36,214 nt of DNA from Paludibacteraceae bacterium (GCA_017450435.1 JAFSTO010000018.1:1-36214); one strand, 5' to 3'; shown: positions 7,706 to 16,218, counted from the first letter of the stretch. Program-made: numbers and translations. Notes: generated from the letters alone by a model not told the origin.

Positions 7706-8263
7706 ATGACATCGAAATACCTCACCATATCCCACAGCAGCACGGGTCTGTACAAAGACAAAGGTTCTCGTTTTTTGTCCTTTGCGGAGTGTGTGACAAG
7801 CGAAGAAGAAGCCAAGTCTCGCTTAGAATATTATCGCAAACGTTATCATGATGCGCGTCATGTTTGTTATGCGTGGGTATGCGGAGCTGAAGGTGAGCAG
7901 TCTCGTTCGTCGGACGATGGTGAGCCGTCAGGCACGGCAGGACGACCTATTCTGACACAGATACAATCACGCCAACTGACATACACACTGGTAGTGGTAG
8001 TAAGATATTTCGGAGGCGTACTGCTTGGCACCGGCGGGTTAGTAGTGGCTTACCGCACCGCCGCAGCGGAAGCACTGAATGAAGCCGGCACTGAAGAGAA
8101 AGCAGTGACCGTTAGAAAAACAATCGAGTCCGGCTATGCCGAACTGGACAACGTGATGAGAATAATAAAAAGCACAGACACCCGTATTCTGAGTCAGACA
8201 TGGACGGGAGACAAGTGCATAATAGAATGTGAAATAAACAAGGAGCATGAACACAGACTATGA
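7706..8263 (+). CDS. yigZ: YigZ/IMPACT (UPF0029) family protein, short C-terminal domain
   Basis: A 185-residue protein of the YigZ/IMPACT family. The N-terminal UPF0029 domain is well conserved: YKDKGSRFLSFA, KRYHDARHVCYAW, DDGEPSGTAGRPIL and VVVVRYFGGVLLGTGGLVVAYR. Bacterial members are about 200-215 residues, with a C-terminal DUF1949 ferredoxin-like domain. Here the second domain stops at ECEINKEHEHRL, roughly 20-25 residues early, and the reading frame runs 17 bases into the acyltransferase gene. Family function is not settled; the human homologue IMPACT acts in translational control through GCN1. First gene of a probable operon with the acyltransferase, coaD and the S41 protease. Confidence 0.88.
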   Translation: MTSKYLTISHSSTGLYKDKGSRFLSFAECVTSEEEAKSRLEYYRKRYHDARHVCYAWVCGAEGEQSRSSDDGEPSGTAGRPILTQIQSRQLTYTLVVVVRYFGGVLLGTGGLVVAYRTAAAEALNEAGTEEKAVTVRKTIESGYAELDNVMRIIKSTDTRILSQTWTGDKCIIECEINKEHEHRL

Positions 8264-9440
8264 AGAAATAGCCGTTTACGAGGGCGACGACTTGATTGCC
8301 GCTGTAAAACGACTTGCCGAGAATGAGGAATTTACCGTATGGTTGAAAAAACACTCCGGCAAAACCATATCGCCCTTCCAAAAAACGCTGCTACTGACGA
8401 CTATGCGTATGTCAAAGGACCCTCTTCGAGTATTGGACAACAAGATAGTCTTTCCTTTTTTGGAGGCACTGATCCGCAAGACCACCGACGGTGTATATCT
8501 AAGCGGCGGCGAGAACATTCCATCCGCAGGAGCATTCTTTATGAGCAACCACCGCGATATAATCCTTGACGCAGCCCTACTCTCCTATGAACTTAAAACA
8601 TCATACGACATACGTCCTTATCTTGGCGTAGGAAATAATCTGTTTGCCGCCGAATGGATAGAAGATCTAATGCGCGTTTGCAAGTGCTTTACCGTCATAC
8701 GTAATGGTGCTCCGAAGGAGGTGATGGCTCATGCAGAACTGCTGTCACGCTACATATCCGCCAAACGCTCCGAAGGCGGCTCGTTCTGGTTAGCTCAACG
8801 TGAGGGCCGCGCAAAAGACGGCAACGACCGTACCCAACCGGCTGTGCTGAAGATGCTGACCCTCGCCAAGTCTGCCAACACTTCGGCAGGTGGTGCACAA
8901 GAGACCATTGGCGATGATTTCATATCCCGTCTTAAACGTCTGAACATCACCCCGGTTGCTATAACCTACGACATTGACCCGTGCGATTATCTGAAGGCAC
9001 GCGAGATGCAACTCAAACGTGACGACATTACTTGGCACAAAACACCTGAGGATGATATGCTGAACATGAAGACAGGTCTATTCACCCCCAAAGGACAAGT
9101 GCATTTAGTAATAACACCCTGTATCAACGATGAATTAGACTATATCGCAGCCGAGACTGATGTCAGAAACGAGCAGATACGTCGTGCAGCCGAACTCATT
9201 GACCGACATATTCATAGTGCCTACTACCTATCGCCGTTCAACAGAGCAGCCGCAGCACTTGCTACAGGCAATAGAGATTTAGCAAATGATGACGAAATAC
9301 ATAGTTTTGAGCACTACATAACAAGGCAGATTAACCGCATTGAGATACCTGACGGCGGTAGAGATATACCATTTCTCAGAAATTGTCTGATAACGATGTA
9401 CGCCAATCCGGCACTTAATAAGCGAGTTTTTGAGAAATAA
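8247..9440 (+). CDS. PlsC-like phospholipid acyltransferase family protein
   Basis: A 397-residue protein related to glycerophosphate/lysophosphatidate acyltransferases. Two family blocks are visible: SNHRDIILD (about residues 100-108) in place of the NHxxxxD motif, and LAQREGRAKDGNDRTQ in place of the FPEGTRS block. Strictly, the canonical HX4D spacing is not met: the aspartates lie at His+2 and His+6. Bacteroidota genomes have a group annotated as acyltransferases with this NHRDI-LD wording, so I read it as that subgroup and not as a broken gene. It would act at the inner membrane face in phospholipid or ornithine-lipid synthesis; the substrate is unknown. It overlaps yigZ by 17 bases and precedes coaD by 30 bases. 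Confidence 0.75.
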   Translation: MNTDYEEIAVYEGDDLIAAVKRLAENEEFTVWLKKHSGKTISPFQKTLLLTTMRMSKDPLRVLDNKIVFPFLEALIRKTTDGVYLSGGENIPSAGAFFMSNHRDIILDAALLSYELKTSYDIRPYLGVGNNLFAAEWIEDLMRVCKCFTVIRNGAPKEVMAHAELLSRYISAKRSEGGSFWLAQREGRAKDGNDRTQPAVLKMLTLAKSANTSAGGAQETIGDDFISRLKRLNITPVAITYDIDPCDYLKAREMQLKRDDITWHKTPEDDMLNMKTGLFTPKGQVHLVITPCINDELDYIAAETDVRNEQIRRAAELIDRHIHSAYYLSPFNRAAAALATGNRDLANDDEIHSFEHYITRQINRIEIPDGGRDIPFLRNCLITMYANPALNKRVFEK

Positions 9441-9470
9441 CCATAAGAGCTAAGTTAAACATCTTGATTC

Positions 9471-9923
9471 ATGATAGCAATGTTTCCCGGGTCGTTTGAC
9501 CCATTCACCATAGGTCACGCCGATATAGTCCGCCGTGCTCTGCCACTATTTGACCACCTTGTCATCGCAATAGGTGAAAACGCTGCTAAAACACCGTGTT
9601 TCCCTCTCAACGAACGCCTTGAAGCAATACGCGCATATTTTAAAAACGAATCTAAAATAAGCGTTATCTCCTATGACGGACTGACTATTGATGCGGCACG
9701 GCAACACCATGTGCAATATTTCATTCGCGGCGTGCGCTCGGTAGGTGATTATGAATATGAACGCTCGATGGCAGACGCCAACCGAAAGATATCAGCATCC
9801 ACAGGAGAGCTTATAGATACTCTACTCCTCTATACTGACCCGCAGCTGGCGTATATATCCTCATCGTTAATAAGAGACCTGTATCATCACGGTGCAGACA
9901 TCACACAGTTTGTGGCTAAATAA
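9471..9923 (+). CDS. coaD: Pantetheine-phosphate adenylyltransferase
   Basis: A 150-residue enzyme of coenzyme A synthesis: it adenylylates 4'-phosphopantetheine to dephospho-CoA. The nucleotidyltransferase signature is clear: GSFDPFTIGH at residues 7-16 with the T-x-G-H motif (13-16), then RGVRSVGDYEYE, and ISSSLIRDL near the C-terminus in place of the usual ISSS-x-RE. Length fits CoaD (155-170) slightly on the short side. It is 30 bases after the acyltransferase and 53 bases before the protease, in the same direction, so probably part of the yigZ operon. Confidence 0.96.
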   Translation: MIAMFPGSFDPFTIGHADIVRRALPLFDHLVIAIGENAAKTPCFPLNERLEAIRAYFKNESKISVISYDGLTIDAARQHHVQYFIRGVRSVGDYEYERSMADANRKISASTGELIDTLLLYTDPQLAYISSSLIRDLYHHGADITQFVAK

Positions 9924-9976
9924 AGAAAGACATTTATAGAAAGCAATCGTCAGAATTGCCTCAAAACAGACAGAAC

Positions 9977-11527
9977 ATGCGTAGAAACATTTTCAATATC
10001 ATCTGCATATCACTATGCACAACGTTGTACTCAGCAAGCGCCAGTGCTCAAGCATCTGCTGCGACGACCCGAATTGACCGCAATATTTCTATTTTCAACG
10101 ACGTGTTTCGTCAGTTGGACATCTCCTATAGTGACACCCTCAACTATGACGAGCTTACGGAGACAGCTCTCAATGCATTGCTTCACAAAGTGGATCCTTA
10201 CACCGTATATGTGCCGGAAAGCAAAGATGATGATTTAAAACGTCTTACCACCGGCAAATACGGCGGAATCGGAGCACTGATAATGCAACGTCAGGACAAA
10301 GATTATATTACAATCTCCGACCCATACGAAAGTCTGCCGGCGCAACGCAACGATGTACGAGCAGGCGACATGATATTAGAGGTGGACGGCACCGACTGCA
10401 AAGGCAAGACAACGGCAGAAGTATCGGCTCTACTCAGAGGCAAAGCCGGCACGACAGTAAAGCTCAAGTTGCAACGTCCCGAGCAAAAGAAACCGGTTAT
10501 CAAGGAGTTTACTCGCGAAGAAATCAAGCTTCCGACAGTGGACTATAGTGCACTTGTTTCTCCCACAACGGGATATATCTCTTTTTCCGAGTTCACGGAA
10601 GACGCCTCCCAAGAGTTTCGTCACGCACTTGAGCAGTTGGTAGCAGAAGGTTGTCAAGAGCTTATTATTGATTTACGCGGCAATGGTGGCGGATTGATAT
10701 CCGAGGCTATTTCTATCGTGTCGCTCTTCGTACCGAAAGGAACAGAGGTGGTTAGTACCAAAGGCAAACTGCCGAATGCCTCACGCGTATATAAAACAAC
10801 CACCCAGCCCCTGTATCCTGATATGCCATTATATGTCCTCGTAGATGAGCACTCGGCATCAGCTTCAGAAATAACATGCGGAGCACTGCAAGACCTTCAT
10901 AGAGCCACACTCTATGGTTGCAAAACGTTTGGCAAAGGTCTTGTTCAAAACATAAGAAACGTAAGCTACGGCGGTCATCTGAAAGTAACCACAGCCCGCT
11001 ATTACCTGCCGTCAGGCCGGTGTATTCAAGGAACAGGCATCGAACCGGACATAGAGGTAAACGATTCGTCCAAGGTGAATATATGCTACGAATTGTACCG
11101 CAAGAACCTATTCTTTGACTACGCAACACAATACACACTGAGCCATAATTCATACTCTAAGCCGTCAACGTTCATCAAAACACAAGCTGTTGACAGTGCT
11201 TTACTGCGTGACTTTGAAGTATATTTGAATGACAAGGAATTCACATACGAGACAGAGACCTCCAAGTACTTTGCCGATATACTTCGCCTTGCTTCTCAAG
11301 AAGACCTTGACAGCACAATGGTGGCAGAACTAAAGTCAGTTCAAGAGAAACTAAAGACCGGTTTTCATGACGCACTTTGGAAACATGCTGACGAAGTTCA
11401 GAACTTTCTGCAACAGGAGATTGCTTCACGCTATTACTACCAAAAAGGTCGCACTGCAATAAAGTTGCAACGCGACCCATATCTATTAAGAGTACTTAAC
11501 AAAGACACAGTTCCGGAAAGGCGGTGA
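9977..11527 (+). CDS. S41 family C-terminal processing peptidase, secreted
   Basis: A 516-residue periplasmic protease of the CtpA/Prc type. The ATG at 9977 gives a good signal peptide (RRNIFNIICISLCTTLYSAS, then ASAQ); an in-frame TTG at 9956 only adds seven polar residues. A PDZ domain spans about 85-170 (GGIGALI, VRAGDMILEVDG). The S41 core has DLRGNGGGL (232-240), the nucleophile Ser295 in HSASASEI and Lys320 in FGKGLVQ, the expected 25 residues apart. The C-terminal 150 residues are helical and charged, as in other Bacteroidales S41 proteins. Substrates are unknown. Its stop lies 10 bases from the convergent folC stop. Confidence 0.93.
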   Translation: MRRNIFNIICISLCTTLYSASASAQASAATTRIDRNISIFNDVFRQLDISYSDTLNYDELTETALNALLHKVDPYTVYVPESKDDDLKRLTTGKYGGIGALIMQRQDKDYITISDPYESLPAQRNDVRAGDMILEVDGTDCKGKTTAEVSALLRGKAGTTVKLKLQRPEQKKPVIKEFTREEIKLPTVDYSALVSPTTGYISFSEFTEDASQEFRHALEQLVAEGCQELIIDLRGNGGGLISEAISIVSLFVPKGTEVVSTKGKLPNASRVYKTTTQPLYPDMPLYVLVDEHSASASEITCGALQDLHRATLYGCKTFGKGLVQNIRNVSYGGHLKVTTARYYLPSGRCIQGTGIEPDIEVNDSSKVNICYELYRKNLFFDYATQYTLSHNSYSKPSTFIKTQAVDSALLRDFEVYLNDKEFTYETETSKYFADILRLASQEDLDSTMVAELKSVQEKLKTGFHDALWKHADEVQNFLQQEIASRYYYQKGRTAIKLQRDPYLLRVLNKDTVPERR

Positions 11528-11537
11528 CAAATTGAGA

Positions 11538-12905
11538 CTATTGACCACCAATAGAACATCCTTTGGAACATTTGTCATCATTCATCACAGCCAAAGCTTC
11601 TCCGACGACATAATTGCTGCCTCCGATGAAAACCACATCATCGGAGGCAGCATCGTTTAACGCCACCGTCAAGGCATCTTTGACATTAGGATAAGCTTTT
11701 CCAATCAATCCCTTCGACAATCCTAAACTACGTATCTCATCAGCGGGCAGAGCACGATGAGTATTACCTTGAGTCCAATAATAAACGGCTTCCCTTGGCA
11801 ATAGGTCCAAGACAGCTGCCACGTCTTTGTCCTTCACCATTCCGAAAACTATTCGAAGATGTACATTCCACGCCTGCTGTTGTGACATATTCCTGACAGC
11901 TCTGCGCTGCTCCATCAACTTATCAAGTTGCCCGATGTATGCTCTGACCCCATGTGCATTATGCCCTGTATCACAAATCACCAATGGTTTCTCGCAAAGT
12001 GTTTCCCACCTTCCCCTCAGCCCCGTGAGAGAGCACACATTGGCAAAGCCATTTCTAATGCAGTCATAAGGTATTTTTAGTAATCCGCACGTATCTAATG
12101 CCCTCAGCGCCACGTATGCTGTTTGCATATTACGTTCCTGATACGCTCCTTTCAGTTGACACTCAGGCGCAATGCGATAACGCTGTTTTCTAAGATAATT
12201 ACATTGCTCCGCCAACCAAAGGCGGCAAGTTGTTGACTCCGGCCCCTCGCCCCATATACCACATTCACGCGCCTTAGCTTCGAAAACAGGCATCGTTTCA
12301 TCACACACCTCCCCTATCACACAAGGCACCCCACACTTAATAATTCCTGCCTTTTCTGCTGCAATCCGAGCCAGTGTATTGCCGAGCAAATCAGTGTGGT
12401 CAAGTCCGATATTGGTAATAACGGACAAAAGCGGCCTGATGATATTTGTAGCATCCAACCTGCCGCCCAGTCCGACCTCAATAACCGCGACATCCACCTT
12501 TTCCTCGGCAAAATAGACAAACGCCAGACTTGTTGCAACCTCAAAAAAGGAGAGCTTAGCATCTTCGAGCAATTGCTTATTTCCCTCAACAAACCGGCAC
12601 ACTCGCTGCTCAGGAATCATTTGTCCGTTGATTTTGATACGCTCTCTGAAATCGACGAGATGCGGTGAAGTGTAAAGCCCGACACGTAATCCGCTTGCCT
12701 GCAAAGCAGCGGCAATAAGATGCGATGTAGAACCTTTGCCATTGGTGCCGGCAATATGTACAGCGGGGAAAGCAAGATGCGGGTTACCTAAAAGACGCAT
12801 AACTCGCAACATATTGTCCAAACCCGGTTTATAGGCGTCAGCCCCCACTAAATGAAATGCAGGATGAGACGAATAGATATACTCAAGTGTCTGTTGATAA
12901 GTCAT
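11538..12905 (-). CDS. folC: Bifunctional folylpolyglutamate synthase/dihydrofolate synthase
   Basis: A 455-residue Mur-ligase-family enzyme that adds glutamate to dihydropteroate and to folates. The ATP-binding loop GTNGKGST is at residues 53-60. Other family blocks are YTSPHLVDFRERI, EVGLGGRLDATN, NIGLDHTDLLG, AAEKAGIIK and CDTGHNAHG. Length fits FolC. The very end (KCSKGCSIGGQ) is unusual and cysteine-containing. It follows ssb on the same strand after a GC-rich hairpin at 12933-12956. No separate TAnnTTTG promoter is visible, so expression may depend on read-through. Confidence 0.96.
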   Translation of the reverse strand: MTYQQTLEYIYSSHPAFHLVGADAYKPGLDNMLRVMRLLGNPHLAFPAVHIAGTNGKGSTSHLIAAALQASGLRVGLYTSPHLVDFRERIKINGQMIPEQRVCRFVEGNKQLLEDAKLSFFEVATSLAFVYFAEEKVDVAVIEVGLGGRLDATNIIRPLLSVITNIGLDHTDLLGNTLARIAAEKAGIIKCGVPCVIGEVCDETMPVFEAKARECGIWGEGPESTTCRLWLAEQCNYLRKQRYRIAPECQLKGAYQERNMQTAYVALRALDTCGLLKIPYDCIRNGFANVCSLTGLRGRWETLCEKPLVICDTGHNAHGVRAYIGQLDKLMEQRRAVRNMSQQQAWNVHLRIVFGMVKDKDVAAVLDLLPREAVYYWTQGNTHRALPADEIRSLGLSKGLIGKAYPNVKDALTVALNDAASDDVVFIGGSNYVVGEALAVMNDDKCSKGCSIGGQ

Positions 12906-12932
12906 GGCAAACAGAATTACTTTCTCAATAAG

Positions 12933-12956
12933 AAGCGCAGGCTTTCACCTGCGCTT
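12933..12956 (-). terminator. Hairpin between ssb and folC
   Basis: AAGCGCAGG (12933-12941) pairs perfectly with CCTGCGCTT (12948-12956), with a six-base loop. It lies just after the ssb stop in the direction of ssb transcription. The T-run is weak, so it may attenuate transcription and not stop it fully. Confidence 0.6.
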
Positions 12957-12960
12957 TATA

Positions 12961-13398
12961 TTAAAACAATGGTTCATATTGTTCATTTTCAGGCGTTGGG
13001 GCCTCGGCCTGCTGAGGCTCTGCTGATTCCTCTACTGCCTGACGCTGACGCGAGCGATTGTCGTCCGGACGATACAAAATCTGAACACTGTCTGCTATGA
13101 TTTCAGTTTTTTGTTTGATTACGCCGTCCTTCTCCCAACGGCGTGTCTGCATCTTTCCTTCCACATACAGTTTCATACCCTTGCGAACGTTTTTCTCCGC
13201 CCACTCCGCCATCGAACGCCAAAGGACAATCGAGTGCCAATCAACATGCTCCGGCACAACCGTACCATTCTGCATTACGTAACTTCTTTCGCTGGTAACT
13301 AAATTAAATGTTGCAATAGCAGTACCACGATCAAGGTAACGAACTTCAGGGTCTGCTCCCACGTTACCAATTAAAATTGCTTTGTTAACTGAAGACAT
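12961..13398 (-). CDS. ssb: Single-stranded DNA-binding protein
   Basis: A 145-residue SSB with one OB fold: SSVNKAILIGNVGADPEVRY at the start, then FNLVTSERSY, EHVDWHSIVLW, GMKLYVEGKMQTRRW and EIIADSVQIL. It coats single-stranded DNA in replication and repair and recruits partners through its C-terminal tip. The tail from about 115 is Gln/Glu/Pro-rich and ends in EPLF, not the common DDxPF, though an acidic residue, proline and terminal phenylalanine remain. The ATG at 13398 is chosen because it starts exactly at the conserved OB fold and lies downstream of a strong promoter; the longer frame to 13485 crosses that promoter. Confidence 0.95.
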   Translation of the reverse strand: MSSVNKAILIGNVGADPEVRYLDRGTAIATFNLVTSERSYVMQNGTVVPEHVDWHSIVLWRSMAEWAEKNVRKGMKLYVEGKMQTRRWEKDGVIKQKTEIIADSVQILYRPDDNRSRQRQAVEESAEPQQAEAPTPENEQYEPLF

Positions 13399-13482
13399 AA
13401 ATAAATAATTATATTGGTTAAAGATTTTAGAGTTTGCCAATTTATGAAACAGCTCTACATTGTTTATATGTAAAAAGCAGCG

Positions 13483-13514
13483 CAAAGGTAATGTTTTTTT
13501 TGCACATATCCAAA
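13483..13514 (-). promoter_or_regulatory. ssb promoter
   Basis: On the minus strand: TTTG (13514-13511), 20 bases, TACCTTTG (13490-13483). It interleaves with the divergent plus-strand promoter at 13499-13530, so the two probably compete for polymerase. Confidence 0.85.
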
Positions 13515-13530
13515 AAAAACGTTATCTTTG
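13499..13530 (+). promoter_or_regulatory. Promoter of the endonuclease-family gene and DUF4290 gene
   Basis: TTTG (13499-13502), 20 bases, TATCTTTG (13523-13530). The ATG at 13569 is 38 bases downstream of the -7 box. Confidence 0.85.
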
Positions 13531-13568
13531 CAGAAATTTTTTCCAAACAAACTTAAAAAAATACTACC

Positions 13569-14642
13569 ATGCGCAAGATTACCTCCCTGCTTGTTTTCTC
13601 AATGCTTCTTCTTACTTCGCTAAGAAGTTATTCACAAGACAACGATTACGTTGTTCGTTGTATTGCGTTTTACAATTTAGAGAACCTGTTTGACACCGTT
13701 CATGACGAAGGTAAAAACGACTATGAGTACCTACCTGACGGTGGCAATCATTGGACGCCGGTCAAATACAAAAACAAACTTCACAACATGGCGTATGCTA
13801 TTTCGCAGTTGGGTATAGATAAGAGTCCTCTTGGTGCCGTTTGCATCGGTGTGGCAGAGGTAGAGAACATCCGTTGTCTTGAAGACCTTGTGAAAGAGCC
13901 TGAGATAGCAGACAGAAATTATAAACCCATTTTGTTGGAAGGTCCGGACAGACGAGGCGTGGATGTCGGTTTCTTATATAATCCTACATATTTCACCCCC
14001 GTAGGCAAGCCCATCGGCTATGAACTTAATGCCCACTATGCAGACGGCGGAAAAGTAATGACACGTCTTCAGTTGCTGGTTAGCGGATATTTGAAGGATG
14101 ATAAAGGGATTGTCCGTGACAAACTTCATATCATCGTCAACCACTGGCCGTCACGCTACGGCGGTGAGGAAGCAAGTCGTCCGACAAGAGACAGTGCAGC
14201 AATGCTGACAATGCACATCTGCGACTCGCTGTATGGTAGAGACCCGGGCGCAAAAATCATCATCATGGGCGACCTCAATGATGACCCTGACAACCACTCT
14301 TGCGCCGTGGTGATCAATGCGAAGAAAAACCGCGAAGATGTACCTGAACGAGGCTTTTTCAACACAATGTGGCAACGTTTAGAGCGTGGTATAGGCTCGC
14401 TTGCATATAACGGATCATGGAACTTGTTTGACCAAATAATCATTTCAGAGCCGCTACTTAACGCGCCCCACACAACAGACAAGTGGAGCTATTGGCAGCC
14501 GGAGATCTTCAACAAACCATTCCTCACTTATCAAGAAGGCAAAGACAAAGGCACCCCAAAACGTACACACAAGGGCGGTGTTTGGACCAACGGATATTCC
14601 GACCACTATCCTACAATGATATATCTTATCAAGAAAAAATAG
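13569..14642 (+). CDS. Secreted endonuclease/exonuclease/phosphatase family protein
   Basis: A 357-residue protein with a signal peptide (first 22 residues, hydrophobic core LLVFSMLLLTSL, then SYSQ). The EEP fold motifs are visible: FYNLENLFDT, VAEVEN (metal-binding Glu), RGVDVGFLY, VNHWPSR, IIMGDLNDDP and the C-terminal SDHYPT. These fit an Mg-dependent phosphoesterase of the nuclease/inositol-phosphatase superfamily. Bacteroidota commonly carry this gene annotated as an endonuclease. The actual substrate (DNA, nucleotide or phosphoester) is unknown. It has its own promoter and precedes the DUF4290 gene by nine bases. Confidence 0.88.
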   Translation: MRKITSLLVFSMLLLTSLRSYSQDNDYVVRCIAFYNLENLFDTVHDEGKNDYEYLPDGGNHWTPVKYKNKLHNMAYAISQLGIDKSPLGAVCIGVAEVENIRCLEDLVKEPEIADRNYKPILLEGPDRRGVDVGFLYNPTYFTPVGKPIGYELNAHYADGGKVMTRLQLLVSGYLKDDKGIVRDKLHIIVNHWPSRYGGEEASRPTRDSAAMLTMHICDSLYGRDPGAKIIIMGDLNDDPDNHSCAVVINAKKNREDVPERGFFNTMWQRLERGIGSLAYNGSWNLFDQIIISEPLLNAPHTTDKWSYWQPEIFNKPFLTYQEGKDKGTPKRTHKGGVWTNGYSDHYPTMIYLIKKK

Positions 14643-14651
14643 TCTATACAC

Positions 14652-15227
14652 ATGACAATCAATACCAGCCCGATAATCATGCCCGACTACGGGCGCAATG
14701 TGCAGAATATGATTGAACATGCGCTCACTATTGAGGATGCGCAACAACGTCAGCAATGTGCGGACACCATTATCAAGACGATGACGAAGCTGCACCCTGA
14801 GTTCAATAACGAAGAACAAAAGCGCATCTACTACGATCATCTGGCGCTAATGTCAGGATTTAGACTTGATATACAATATCCATACGGCACTCCGCAACAG
14901 GATAATGTTTTGCTTCAACCCGACAAGCTGCCATACAATCAAGGAAATATTCAATATCGGTATTATGGTAGGGTGCTAATGACAATGATTGTTGAAGCCA
15001 CGAAGGAAACAGACCCTGAGAAGCAGAAAGAACTGAGCAAACGCATAGCTTACCGCATGCGTCTTTCACACCATGTTTGGAACAAAGAGAGTGTCGATGA
15101 GCAGCAGGTTAAGGAAGACATAGTCCACATATCCGGCGGCAAATTAAACTGTGATTTTCCTGAGTTTCACAGCGTTTTTTCAGACCCGCTCCCGTCAGCG
15201 TCCAACAAAAAGAAAAAGAAGAAATAA
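14652..15227 (+). CDS. DUF4290 domain-containing protein
   Basis: A 191-residue protein of the Bacteroidota-specific DUF4290 family, function unknown. Family-like features are YGRNVQNMIEHAL near the N-terminus, HLALMSGFRLDIQYPYG in the middle and a C-terminal block with VKEDI-HISGGKL. It has no signal peptide or membrane segment, so it is cytosolic. The tail is a lysine run (NKKKKKK). It starts nine bases after the upstream stop and is followed by a strong bidirectional terminator. Confidence 0.85.
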   Translation: MTINTSPIIMPDYGRNVQNMIEHALTIEDAQQRQQCADTIIKTMTKLHPEFNNEEQKRIYYDHLALMSGFRLDIQYPYGTPQQDNVLLQPDKLPYNQGNIQYRYYGRVLMTMIVEATKETDPEKQKELSKRIAYRMRLSHHVWNKESVDEQQVKEDIVHISGGKLNCDFPEFHSVFSDPLPSASNKKKKKK

Positions 15228-15288
15228 GGGTTCTGCGAAGCCTTATCGGCAGGCGCTAATACGAGCCGTTCGCGGTGAGCTTAACACC

Positions 15289-15332
15289 AACCATCGGTAG
15301 TTGACACAAAGTCAGCTGCCGATGGTTTTTCT
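15289..15332. terminator. Strong bidirectional terminator
   Basis: A 17-bp stem: AACCATCGGTAGTTGAC (15289-15305) pairs with GTCAGCTGCCGATGGTT (15311-15327) around ACAAA, followed by T residues. It serves the plus-strand DUF4290 operon. The minus-strand metallopeptidase stop codon (15312-15314) lies inside the stem, so it probably ends that transcript too. Confidence 0.9.
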
Positions 15333-16019
15333 TATCATTTTTCGCATTGTCTTGCTGTCTGCAAGTCCGACCTCACGTAACCTACTGTCACACAAAGCCC
15401 AAAAAGCAGCCGAATGGTTAGGGTGAACAAGGTGAGTGAACTCATGAATCACAACATACTCCATGCAGTCCTTTGGCAACCTCACCATATCCACATTGAA
15501 TGTCATTCTGTTTTTTCGCGGTGTACAACTACCCCATTCGGTACGCATCAGCCGAATGGTCACGTCCGGCATTTCCACTTGCAACTTATCGCACCATTTG
15601 TGTAACATGGCATATAAAACAGGACGGAACAGACGATAATAACCTTGGTACAAAGTTTTTTTTCTGCCGGCAACATCTCTATCCGCATGACAATACATAA
15701 CTATCTCATCATCATAGAAAGCCACTGATTCCCGTCCGCGTTCTTCCAGCACATTCAACGGCAACAGTTTCCCCCACAACAGATGCATTTCTCCGGTAAC
15801 ATATTGTGGCAAGTTGCTACTCAGTTGCTTTTGCCTAACCTTGTCAAGTGTTCTATCAAGCCAAGAGCCGTTTTTTTCCAAAAAGGCAGCAATTTCCTTT
15901 GTCGAAACACCCAACGGAACTGACAAACAGACTTCTCCCGTAGGACGAACAGTCAGACGCATAGCACGAACCGGCTTGACAGTTACGTTTATTTCAATAT
16001 TATGAAAAATATAAAGCAT
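15312..16019 (-). CDS. YgjP-like (DUF45/M48-type) metallopeptidase
   Basis: A 235-residue cytosolic protein of the YgjP/DUF45 family (SprT-like zinc peptidases). The zinc site is complete: H192-E193-x2-H196, then H202 in HEFTHLVHPNH. The preceding RMRTEWGSCT/RKNRMTFN block is typical (here LMRTEWGSCTPRKNRMTFN). Family substrates are not established. The ATG at 16019 is the only reasonable start, preceded by a leader of about 110 bases and a well-formed promoter at 16135-16166. Transcribed divergently from nqrA. Confidence 0.9.
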   Translation of the reverse strand: MLYIFHNIEINVTVKPVRAMRLTVRPTGEVCLSVPLGVSTKEIAAFLEKNGSWLDRTLDKVRQKQLSSNLPQYVTGEMHLLWGKLLPLNVLEERGRESVAFYDDEIVMYCHADRDVAGRKKTLYQGYYRLFRPVLYAMLHKWCDKLQVEMPDVTIRLMRTEWGSCTPRKNRMTFNVDMVRLPKDCMEYVVIHEFTHLVHPNHSAAFWALCDSRLREVGLADSKTMRKMIRKTIGS

Positions 16020-16057
16020 CTCTTTGTTAAAGTCACTTCTAAAAATTGCTCATGTCT

Positions 16058-16095
16058 GAGAGAAGTTAGAAAAGACCGTTTCTATCGTTGGTCGC
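16058..16095. repeat. Dispersed hairpin repeat, decayed copy e
   Basis: The right half, ACCGTTTCTATCGTTGGTCG, agrees with that of copy d at 16 of 20 positions or so. The left arm is degraded, and the stem is no longer convincing. Confidence 0.45.
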
Positions 16096-16134
16096 AGGAT
16101 ATGGTATAGTGTTTGGAAAATGGTTGGAAGATTG

Positions 16135-16166
16135 CAAAGTTAATAAAAAATTACATTTTGCACAAA
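16135..16166 (-). promoter_or_regulatory. Promoter of the YgjP-like metallopeptidase gene
   Basis: On the minus strand: TTTG (16166-16163), 20 bases, TAACTTTG (16142-16135). Confidence 0.85.
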
Positions 16167-16180
16167 TAATCGCTGTAAAA

Positions 16181-16212
16181 TTTCTTTATATCAGAAAAAA
16201 AGAGTAACTTTG
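16181..16212 (+). promoter_or_regulatory. nqr operon promoter
   Basis: TTTC (16181-16184), 20 bases, TAACTTTG (16205-16212). The -33 box has one mismatch; the -7 box is perfect. Confidence 0.75.
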
Positions 16213-16218
16213 CAATTG

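Noticed and set aside
9956-9976. TTG start extending the S41 protease by seven residues
   Set aside because: The ATG at 9977 gives a normal signal peptide; the extension is polar and would weaken it.
13399-13485. Longer start for ssb
   Set aside because: The extension runs into the ssb promoter and is not part of the OB fold; the ATG at 13398 begins the conserved sequence.
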